Below, piece by piece: positions 7,255 through 12,920 of a DNA stretch of 17,943 nucleotides. Source of the DNA: Pseudobdellovibrionaceae bacterium (GTDB taxonomy: Bacteria > Bdellovibrionota > Bdellovibrionia > Bdellovibrionales > JAMPXM01); assembly GCA_016791465.1 (NCBI GenBank), contig JAEUWE010000352.1, positions 1 to 17,943 on the forward strand, read 5' to 3'. The position numbers and the translations under genes are program-made. The first letter of the stretch is position 1, and each line of letters begins with the position of its first letter. The notes below the pieces were generated by a model, which searched no databases, had not been told where the DNA came from, and saw only the letters and a program-made list of their open reading frames with translations.

Positions 7255-8484
7255 TCAATTCACCTGACGCGGATCAAGCCGACGTTTTTCAATTTCCTCT
7301 GCCAGATAGTCACCCATAATTCGAAATGCGATCTCATTGTACTGAATAGCATCCGTCCGATAAATGATCTCTGGGGTTGCCGGGACATCTTCGCGCTTAA
7401 CCCCAATTTCGCTGAGCCAGTTTGTCTCCTTCGACCAAAAGCGATCGATGTCTTCTTTGCTAATCGGTCGATCACGGAGAATGGGTTCGGTATCAATAAA
7501 GTGAATACCCTGGTCAGGGTCGTTAAACTTCTGGTACTGCCTTGCCGGAATCGCGACGCCCGCATGGTGAAGAATCAGCACTGGCAGCTTCTGTTTTTTT
7601 GCAAATTCAATCATTCGCCAGTTCACATTCTCCCATGACTCCAGCGCCACAGAGCGATCAAGAGATCCGATCAACTCGCGAAAGCGCTGACATAGTAGAA
7701 GAACCTTCCACTCCGGCATAATGCAGCCGTCATAGACAATCTGAGTGAGTGCAGAGAGCTCTCGAACACGCTTCCGACGAGTCCCCGTCTGAGCAAAATC
7801 ACGCTTCAAGTACAGTTCAATCCAACCGAAGTCCCAGATCAAAAGGTCTGGATCGTAGTCCATCACATCCCCTTCAAGACGCGACAGTCCCATAATCGCC
7901 GTCCCCCCCTGACGGCCACCGTTCCAAACTTCATAACGTCGGCCCTTTGGGGCCCGGCTGTTGAGCGTCTTCTCTAAACGATAAGCGTAGGTTTCGTCGT
8001 CATTCACTCCATGGCCAAAAGTTGGATAAGACCCGAGTGCAATAATTCGAAAAGTTCCAGGAGGTTTCTTCTTCGTGCGTTCGGTATCTCGAAATCCGAA
8101 CTGATTGCTCGTCACACGAAAGGTCGTATTCTCTTCAGGATTGCGTAAAAAATTGGGAACCACCCACGTCTGCCCCAGCGGCAACCGCGTCGCTTCGAAG
8201 ATCTCACGCATCCGATTCGGTTCATCATAGCCAGAATTGAAAAAGACTTGAAACGGCGGTTCAAAGGGATGTTCTTTGTTTCGCGGCAAGCGCAACCACT
8301 GACGATCGATTCGCGGCTGTACCTTTTCATCCATCGCCCGGAAAAACGGACTCTTCGCACGCGAGTCAGAAAAGAGCTGAAAGCCCCGCAGCATACCCTC
8401 TGCAAGAATCAAAACCACGAGCGGTAGGCCAATCACCCTCAACACGACTCTTGCGATCCACACCATTCGCTTCCTCAGCATCAT
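7255..8484 (-). CDS. membrane-anchored SGNH-fold protein with degenerate catalytic motifs
   Basis: This 409-residue protein has a single N-terminal membrane anchor (about 8-30) followed by an extracytoplasmic SGNH/GDSL-like domain. The pre-domain segment FRVTSNQFGFRD (122-133) is typical of anchored SGNH proteins. Block I reads GSYPTFGHGVNDDETY (151-166), where the family has GDSxTxG, so the serine nucleophile is replaced by Tyr153. Block II (NGGRQGG) keeps its glycines. Block III, normally GxND, reads GWIE (220-223). Block V, normally DxxH, reads DAIQ (378-381). Ser, Asn and His are therefore all missing, while the surrounding fold is intact and the frame is open, which points to a pseudoenzyme rather than a decaying gene. 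It is divergent from the operon holding an apparently active SGNH protein. Two consecutive ATGs (8484 and 8481) could start it. Confidence 0.82.
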   Translation of the reverse strand: MMLRKRMVWIARVVLRVIGLPLVVLILAEGMLRGFQLFSDSRAKSPFFRAMDEKVQPRIDRQWLRLPRNKEHPFEPPFQVFFNSGYDEPNRMREIFEATRLPLGQTWVVPNFLRNPEENTTFRVTSNQFGFRDTERTKKKPPGTFRIIALGSYPTFGHGVNDDETYAYRLEKTLNSRAPKGRRYEVWNGGRQGGTAIMGLSRLEGDVMDYDPDLLIWDFGWIELYLKRDFAQTGTRRKRVRELSALTQIVYDGCIMPEWKVLLLCQRFRELIGSLDRSVALESWENVNWRMIEFAKKQKLPVLILHHAGVAIPARQYQKFNDPDQGIHFIDTEPILRDRPISKEDIDRFWSKETNWLSEIGVKREDVPATPEIIYRTDAIQYNEIAFRIMGDYLAEEIEKRRLDPRQVN

Positions 8485-8490
8485 CGTTAA

Positions 8491-8520
8491 AGCCTAGCAA
8501 TGCTTGCCTCAGGGCGCCAA
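8491..8520 (-). promoter_or_regulatory. candidate promoter of the SGNH pseudoenzyme operon
   Basis: On the minus strand TTGGCG (8515-8520) and TAGGCT (8491-8496) are 18 bp apart. TAGGCT ends 6 bases before the first ATG and 9 before the second, again giving almost no leader. Confidence 0.35.
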
Positions 8521-8546
8521 CACGCTTGTGGGCCAGTTTGGACTTA

Positions 8547-8576
8547 TTGACTCCCAGCCACGCTTGGCGACAATGT
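8547..8576 (+). promoter_or_regulatory. candidate promoter of the PP-loop/SGNH operon
   Basis: TTGACT (8547-8552, five of six consensus bases) is followed 18 bp later by CAATGT (8571-8576), with an overlapping alternative GACAAT at 8569-8574. The GTG start at 8584 lies 7 bases after CAATGT. It shares a 99-bp region with the divergent promoter. Confidence 0.4.
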
Positions 8577-8583
8577 TGTTTAG

Positions 8584-8769
8584 GTGCAATTGATTCGCTT
8601 CTTCTTTTCATTCTTGATCTGCACGATTGCACTCGCTCTGCCCTATCGAGTGCGCATCGCGTACTTTCAGGTCATTGCGTGGTTTATTCACCTCCCTTTC
8701 AAGCTCTTCGGTCAGCTTGCCCGATTTATAATGAAGCAAACAGGAACGGAAAATCCGTATGGCGACTGA
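8584..8769 (+). CDS. small hydrophobic membrane protein
   Basis: This 61-residue protein starts with a hydrophobic helix (FFFSFLICTIALAL), has a second partly hydrophobic stretch (IAYFQVIAWFIHLPFKLFG) and ends in a short polar tail (MKQTGTENPYGD). I do not recognise a family. Small membrane proteins of the SxtJ type occur next to DUF5989 genes elsewhere, but the similarity here is too weak to name it. The GTG start directly follows an in-frame TAG and has no Shine-Dalgarno site. The 3' end overlaps the PP-loop gene by 11 bp in another frame, which supports it being a genuine translated operon member. Confidence 0.65.
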   Translation: MQLIRFFFSFLICTIALALPYRVRIAYFQVIAWFIHLPFKLFGQLARFIMKQTGTENPYGD

Positions 8770-9625
8770 CAGTCGACTCGAATCCTGTGTCGTCCTTTAC
8801 TCTGGCGGAACTGACTCGACCTGTGCCGCTGCGATCGAAGCCGAGCGTTATCGCGCCGTGCATCTACTCACTTTCGAAGAACTGGCCACTCGAAACTCCC
8901 CGTTGCCGACTGCCAATGTCGAGCGACTTCGAGCCCGGTTTAGTACCACCAGTTTCTATCACGTTCATATCTCGACGGATCGACTCGTCCGCCGCTTGTC
9001 TTATGAAAACTATCTTCAAAACATTGTAAAACATGGCTTCTTCGTGCTCAGTACGCCGGGCTATAGCTCTCTCAGTTGGCACCTGCGCACTATTCAGTAT
9101 TGTGTTCAGAACAACATTCGCTCGGTCTACGACGGCATGACTCGAGAGCTCACCCACTTGCCCGGTCACATGCCGGCATTTCGCGACGAAGTCACCGCAC
9201 TCTATCGGCGGTACGGCCTGACATTCTCTAGTCCGGTTCTTGATTGGGACGTTCCGCACAATCAACAACTCATTGATCGGCTTGTTGTCGATCGACATGG
9301 ATTCGCACTCGCTCCGAATGAAGAGTCAACCCGCCAGACGACTGGTCGATACCTCTACGAGCGCAACGTACTTCCTCGTCCCGACGTCAAAGGCTCCCTC
9401 TTCGATCAACAGATGCAGCACGACTGTTATCCGTTTGTTGTCTTCAACATGTTTGTGTTCTGCAACTTTTTGTTTCGGCATAATGAAAAACAATATGCCC
9501 AGAGGATCGCGGCGCTGTTTCGCGACAAAATCGCTGAAGCCTCGCCTTGGCTTGACCAGGCTCTGCGCGGGGAATGCAGTGATTTCGAAGCTGCTACTGT
9601 ACTGTCCAAAACGGAATCGACATGA
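8759..9625 (+). CDS. PP-loop (QueC/ExsB-like) ATP-pyrophosphatase family protein
   Basis: This 288-residue cytoplasmic protein has the N-terminal PP-loop SGGTDS at residues 15-20 (VVLYSGGTDSTCAA), which binds ATP and splits off pyrophosphate while adenylating a carboxyl, amide or similar group. Further recognisable stretches are YDGMTRELTHLPGHM (124-138) and YGLTFSSPVLDWD (152-164). The length resembles QueC-type enzymes, but the C-terminal zinc cluster CxxCxxC of QueC is absent, so it should not be called 7-cyano-7-deazaguanine synthase. It probably activates an unknown acid for amide or thio transfer. The gene overlaps the small membrane gene before it (11 bp) and the SGNH gene after it (ATGA). 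A purine-rich stretch upstream of ATG 8759 can act as the ribosome-binding site. Confidence 0.82.
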   Translation: MATDSRLESCVVLYSGGTDSTCAAAIEAERYRAVHLLTFEELATRNSPLPTANVERLRARFSTTSFYHVHISTDRLVRRLSYENYLQNIVKHGFFVLSTPGYSSLSWHLRTIQYCVQNNIRSVYDGMTRELTHLPGHMPAFRDEVTALYRRYGLTFSSPVLDWDVPHNQQLIDRLVVDRHGFALAPNEESTRQTTGRYLYERNVLPRPDVKGSLFDQQMQHDCYPFVVFNMFVFCNFLFRHNEKQYAQRIAALFRDKIAEASPWLDQALRGECSDFEAATVLSKTEST

Positions 9626-10740
9626 GAATATTCTGGAACTTATTCTTCTTCTGTCTTTCACTCTGTCTCGCTTTAGCGGCGGGAGAAGGCCTAACTCGTG
9701 TCTGGGTAAAACACCGCGGTGATGCTCTCCACCGAGCCCGACGTGTCATCACAGCAGATCCTGCTTATAGCTGGCGCCAACGCGCACATCTCGACACCGA
9801 ATTCGAAGGCGCGCCATTGATCACCGATGCCACGGGCTTCCGCCAGCTTTCAGCAGAGCCGCGCAGAGCCGTCGATGTTGTCACAATTGGCCCGTCATCG
9901 GCATTTGGGTGGGGCGTTCGCGCCGAGGATACCTACACAGAGGTGGCCGCTCGCGACACCGGACTCATCGGCTTCAATGCAGGACAGATCGGATACTCAC
10001 TCACGCAGGGTCGACGACTTTATCAAGAACTTCGCAATGACAGCCGCATCAAAGACGCTAAAATCGTGATCATTTCCTATGGCATAAACGATCTCGATCG
10101 CTTTCGTTTTTTTGGCTCCCAGCATGCCAGCACCGAAGACGATGAGGCTTATTTCGCACGCGATTTTCAGTCTGATATTCGCTGGGAGCGCTTCGCGACA
10201 GGATCGTCTTTCTTTGAGCTTCTCGTTCGGTCGAAAAACGAACTGAACTACGCCACAAATTGCGGTGTCACATCCCCTCCGTCGCTTCGATTGTCGCCAT
10301 CAAAGTTTGGGGCGTCTCTACAAAAGCTGATCGCCGAGATTCGGGCCGACAATCGAACGCCGATCCTGGTCAATACACCATATCGGCGCCATCCCACAGA
10401 TGTGGACGATACTTCCGACATCGCCTATCGTAACAGCGCAAGAGCACACGAGCAGGGCCACTGTCGCGAAGCGCGTGAATGGGTTTTGAAAGCTCGATCT
10501 GCCGAGCCCGAACGGGTCTCGCGAGACGTGGTGAAACTCAATTCTGTCATTTCCCAGGTCGGAGCGGCCGAGACGGTCCCCGTTGTTGATGCCTATCGTA
10601 TCCTCGGAGACGACTCCGCTCTCTATTTCGACCCCATCCATCCATCGACAGAGGGTCATCGACGACTTGCGGCCAATCTCGCCATCGCCTTTCATGAAAC
10701 AGTTGATTTTAAGAAGACATCGGCTGAGCCTGCTCGGTAA
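9622..10740 (+). CDS. membrane-anchored SGNH/GDSL hydrolase (catalytic residues intact)
   Basis: This 372-residue protein has an N-terminal membrane anchor (about 4-20) and an extracytoplasmic SGNH domain. Block I is GPSSAFGWGV (90-99), where D of GDS is replaced by P but Ser92 is kept. Block II is NAGQIG (119-124), block III GIND (154-157) and block V DPIH (337-340) within FDPIHPSTEGHRRLA. The Ser/Gly/Asn/His set is therefore complete. Such enzymes add or remove acyl groups (esterase, acetyl transfer) on polysaccharides or other surface molecules. The start ATG overlaps the stop of the PP-loop gene, and its stop TAA shares one base with the next ATG (TAATG), so all four genes are coupled. 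Paralogy with the divergent SGNH protein is suggested by the same anchor plus N-x-x-GFR layout. Confidence 0.87.
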   Translation: MRIFWNLFFFCLSLCLALAAGEGLTRVWVKHRGDALHRARRVITADPAYSWRQRAHLDTEFEGAPLITDATGFRQLSAEPRRAVDVVTIGPSSAFGWGVRAEDTYTEVAARDTGLIGFNAGQIGYSLTQGRRLYQELRNDSRIKDAKIVIISYGINDLDRFRFFGSQHASTEDDEAYFARDFQSDIRWERFATGSSFFELLVRSKNELNYATNCGVTSPPSLRLSPSKFGASLQKLIAEIRADNRTPILVNTPYRRHPTDVDDTSDIAYRNSARAHEQGHCREAREWVLKARSAEPERVSRDVVKLNSVISQVGAAETVPVVDAYRILGDDSALYFDPIHPSTEGHRRLAANLAIAFHETVDFKKTSAEPAR

Positions 10741-10928
10741 TGGAATCTGAACAGAAGAAAGATGTCCCAAGAACCCTACAAGAGTTCCTCCAGTTTCTCT
10801 GGAAGCGAATATCGCACTCCAAAAAGTGGTGGCTGCTGCCTTTCTATCTGGTTCTGATCGCCCTCGCCATCGCCCTCGTCCTGAGTGGCAATGGGGCACT
10901 TTTACCGGCCATTTACCTCGCTCTCTAG
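10740..10928 (+). CDS. DUF5989 family small membrane protein
   Basis: This 62-residue protein matches the DUF5989 pattern as I remember it: an amphipathic helix (LQEFLQFLWKRI), a basic/aromatic KKWWLLPF, one membrane helix (YLVLIALAIALVLSGNG) and an ending ALLPAIYLAL. DUF5989 genes are often beside SxtJ-type membrane proteins, carbamoyltransferases and SGNH hydrolases. Here a PP-loop enzyme stands where the carbamoyltransferase might be expected. ATG 10740 overlaps the SGNH stop codon by one base, with no strong Shine-Dalgarno site, so coupled translation is likely. The role is unknown, perhaps anchoring or assembling the complex at the inner membrane. Confidence 0.85.
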   Translation: MESEQKKDVPRTLQEFLQFLWKRISHSKKWWLLPFYLVLIALAIALVLSGNGALLPAIYLAL

Positions 10929-11019
10929 GCAATTCAGGGCCCAGTCGTCAAAAATTTCACGCTCGGAACGGCTTCCCTCAGGCACGAACAAGGAACGTTT
11001 GTCCAAACCGAGTCGGATT

Positions 11020-11048
11020 TTGACCCAACTCGATCCCTACGCCATAAC
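11020..11048 (+). promoter_or_regulatory. candidate sigma-70-type promoter for the four-cysteine exported protein
   Basis: TTGACC (11020-11025) and CATAAC (11043-11048) are separated by 17 bp. A transcript starting around 11055 would have a short leader containing AGGAG ahead of ATG 11074. The 145-bp gap between DUF5989 and this gene otherwise shows nothing. Confidence 0.5.
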
Positions 11049-11073
11049 GACATCCTCAAAAAAGGAGATCGGC

Positions 11074-11658
11074 ATGATCAACAAGACCGTTTACAGCCTT
11101 ATCATTCTCGCATCCTGCCTCATTGGAATCGAATCATTCGGTCAGCAGGTTACCCTTCGCGGTGGATCGCTTGGAGACTACGGCTACTGCGTTGAACGTC
11201 TTGGGAAGGCCGATTTCGTCGGTTGTTACGAGACACCGGAATTTAAAATGGACGTCTACGACTTTCGAACTCATGAACTTGAGAAAGAGACAACTGCCTA
11301 TATTCTCTCTCGTTTAGAGAAGAATGATCAAACGACCGATTCGCTCGGCGTTGGCTACTGCACCAGCGACAAGCACCCCTATCATATCTCTCAAGACATC
11401 GTCTTTGATGACGGCCGAAGAGGTTGGTCGCAGGAGTCCTATCCGGACTACTATATCAACAGCCTCGAACTGAATAAGAAACTCACCGTTTACGTCTGGG
11501 ATAGCGAAATGGCCACGTGCTCACCCACGGGTTACACTCTGACGTGGACGTCAAAAAAGAGCTATAAACTCGAGTCCACCACGAAAAAGCCGATCGATTT
11601 TGAGAACATTCTCTATAAACCAAAAGTTAAAGCACTCGAGTACAGCAAAGCTCAATAA
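11074..11658 (+). CDS. exported protein of unknown function with four mature cysteines
   Basis: This 194-residue protein has an N-terminal signal sequence (K4, hydrophobic 6-19). Either signal peptidase I cleaves near SFG/QQ (23-24) or the LASC at 12-15 acts as a lipobox; the sequence does not decide. The mature part has four cysteines (39, 51, 96 and 149), probably two disulfides, and several aromatic/acidic stretches (YPDYYINSLEL). I recognise no family. The frame extends upstream to 10885, but ATG 11074 is preferred because it carries the strong AGGAG Shine-Dalgarno site and the signal peptide begins there. The gene's last 7 bp overlap the convergent six-cysteine gene. It has its own promoter and is probably not in the DUF5989 operon. 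Confidence 0.75.
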   Translation: MINKTVYSLIILASCLIGIESFGQQVTLRGGSLGDYGYCVERLGKADFVGCYETPEFKMDVYDFRTHELEKETTAYILSRLEKNDQTTDSLGVGYCTSDKHPYHISQDIVFDDGRRGWSQESYPDYYINSLELNKKLTVYVWDSEMATCSPTGYTLTWTSKKSYKLESTTKKPIDFENILYKPKVKALEYSKAQ

Positions 11659-12131
11659 GTACGGCTCCCATATCGCTCGACACACTGGGCCCGACACTCT
11701 TCTCGTGATCGGGCCTCGAGCATACCGCCCCAGCTTGTCGCAAGGGCATCGGCCTCTTCAAAGTGTGTTTCAGGATCGCAATCCGACAAATCCTTTTGCT
11801 CTTTCAACCAACCGACATAGTCGGCAACTTCCGCGCGTGTCGACCGCGCGATCACACAGCCAATATAGCAGTGGGCCGCTTTATCTGAACCGAAAGACTC
11901 CGCCTGCTTTTTTTCTCGAACGTAAGATGTAAAAGACCAAAACAAGTTAAGCGGCCCAGCAAACCCGCGGCCGCGCTGTTCCCACGCATCAACGTCACTC
12001 TGCCACTGAGCCGCAGTTTCATAGCGCTGATGTGTCTGTGGATTCACTTCATTTTCGAAACACTGGGGCCCATGTGCATGTGCGACCGAGAGGACACTGA
12101 TTCCGAAAGTAACCGCTAGAAGCAATCGCAT
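11652..12131 (-). CDS. exported six-cysteine protein of unknown function
   Basis: This 159-residue protein has a clear signal peptide (MRLLLAVTFGISVLSVAHA, cleavage after A19). The mature part has exactly six cysteines (24, 88, 92, 118, 146 and 150), including two CxxxC pairs, which fits three disulfides in the periplasm or outside the cell. A stretch SDKAAHCYIGCVIAR (82-96) with DKxxHC followed by xxxC recalls conserved His/Cys motifs seen in some secreted effector-type domains. I cannot assign a family on this basis. No Shine-Dalgarno site is visible, and a TAAAAT hexamer lies 7 bases before the ATG. It is convergent with the four-cysteine protein, with overlapping ends. Confidence 0.75.
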   Translation of the reverse strand: MRLLLAVTFGISVLSVAHAHGPQCFENEVNPQTHQRYETAAQWQSDVDAWEQRGRGFAGPLNLFWSFTSYVREKKQAESFGSDKAAHCYIGCVIARSTRAEVADYVGWLKEQKDLSDCDPETHFEEADALATSWGGMLEARSREECRAQCVERYGSRTY

Positions 12132-12138
12132 CGCGACG

Positions 12139-12144
12139 ATTTTA
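12139..12144 (-). promoter_or_regulatory. candidate -10 element directly upstream of the six-cysteine gene
   Basis: On the minus strand TAAAAT lies 7 bases before the ATG (12129-12131), which would place the transcription start at the start codon. The -35 region is poor (TCACGC at 17 bp). Confidence 0.35.
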
Positions 12145-12240
12145 GCAGATGACTGCCTCTGGCGTGAGCTCGAGCCCCTGGGCCTGTAGTCATTCCCCGA
12201 TCGTCAACAATCTAGCCACCCACTTCCCGCGCGCCATCTC

Positions 12241-12270
12241 TTGATGCAGAACGAAGAATCATCTTAGGAT
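12241..12270 (+). promoter_or_regulatory. candidate promoter of the heme-binding protein gene
   Basis: TTGATG (12241-12246) and TAGGAT (12265-12270) have an 18-bp spacer. A leader of about 20 bases follows, carrying TGGAGGT (12286-12292) as a strong ribosome-binding site before ATG 12298. Confidence 0.5.
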
Positions 12271-12297
12271 GTTCGCATCAACCTTTGGAGGTACCCC

Positions 12298-12867
12298 ATG
12301 AGCACTCTCAATCTTCGAGACTACGGACCCCTAGCCGTGCTGGCTGGCATATGGGAAGGCAACAAAGGGGACGATATCGCTCCCGACGACAACCGCGGCA
12401 CCGAGAATAACAAGTATCGCGAGCGTCTCACTCTTGAGCCCATTGGGGTTGTCGACAATCACGAACAACGCCTCATGGGCCTACGATATTCAACAATGGC
12501 TTGGCGCCTTGGTGAAGATAACTCGTTTCATGAAGAGGTCGGCTATTGGCTCTGGGACGCCAAGAACAAGCAGGTTATGCGATGCTTTATTGTTCCCCGC
12601 GGAGTTTCAGTGATCGCGGGTGGCACTGTCGAGCCGGATGCAAAAACTTTTTCGCTGACCGCCGACCTGGGCTCTCCGACATATGGCATTTGCTCAAACA
12701 AGTTTCTCGACACCGAGTTCAAGACCGTAAAGTACGACCTGACAGTCACCGTTCATAGTCCCAATTCCTTTTCATATGACGAAGACACGCAGCTGCTTAT
12801 GAAAGGGCGCAAAGAGGTATTTCATCATACTGATAAGCACGTTCTGACGCGCGTAAAGTCATTTTAA
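12298..12867 (+). CDS. heme-binding beta-barrel (nitrobindin/THAP4-like) protein
   Basis: This 189-residue protein without a signal peptide has the opening PLAVLAGIWEGNKGDD (11-26), whose GxWxGxG-like element is the hallmark of the FABP-like heme-binding barrel family (nitrobindin, THAP4 C-terminal domain, DUF1794). Alternating strand patterns follow, with HEEVGYWLWD, and the end carries His residues (FHHTDKHVLTRV) where the family has its proximal heme ligand region. Nitrobindins bind ferric heme and interact with nitric oxide or peroxynitrite. The gene is monocistronic, with its own promoter and strong Shine-Dalgarno site, and is followed by the palindromic element at 12886. Confidence 0.82.
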   Translation: MSTLNLRDYGPLAVLAGIWEGNKGDDIAPDDNRGTENNKYRERLTLEPIGVVDNHEQRLMGLRYSTMAWRLGEDNSFHEEVGYWLWDAKNKQVMRCFIVPRGVSVIAGGTVEPDAKTFSLTADLGSPTYGICSNKFLDTEFKTVKYDLTVTVHSPNSFSYDEDTQLLMKGRKEVFHHTDKHVLTRVKSF

Positions 12868-12885
12868 GCGCGAAGCCGATCCAAC

Positions 12886-12915
12886 ACGCCACAGCTTTCG
12901 GCGCCGGAAGCTGTG
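12886..12915. repeat. palindromic dispersed element, copy 1
   Basis: A 26-bp inverted repeat (12890-12915: arms CACAGCTT and AAGCTGTG around CGGCGCCG with one T/G mismatch) is preceded by ACGC. The 28 bp at 12886-12913 match 17235-17262 with a single difference. It lies 6 bp beyond the ABC-transporter stop and 18 bp beyond the heme-protein stop. There is no T-run, so it is not a standard intrinsic terminator, though it could form a strong RNA hairpin from either side. Confidence 0.85.
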
Positions 12916-12920
12916 TAATG

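Noticed and set aside
10885..11073. Longer N-terminus for the four-cysteine exported protein
   Set aside because: The extension is basic, overlaps the DUF5989 end and would bury the signal peptide; the strong AGGAG site is at ATG 11074.
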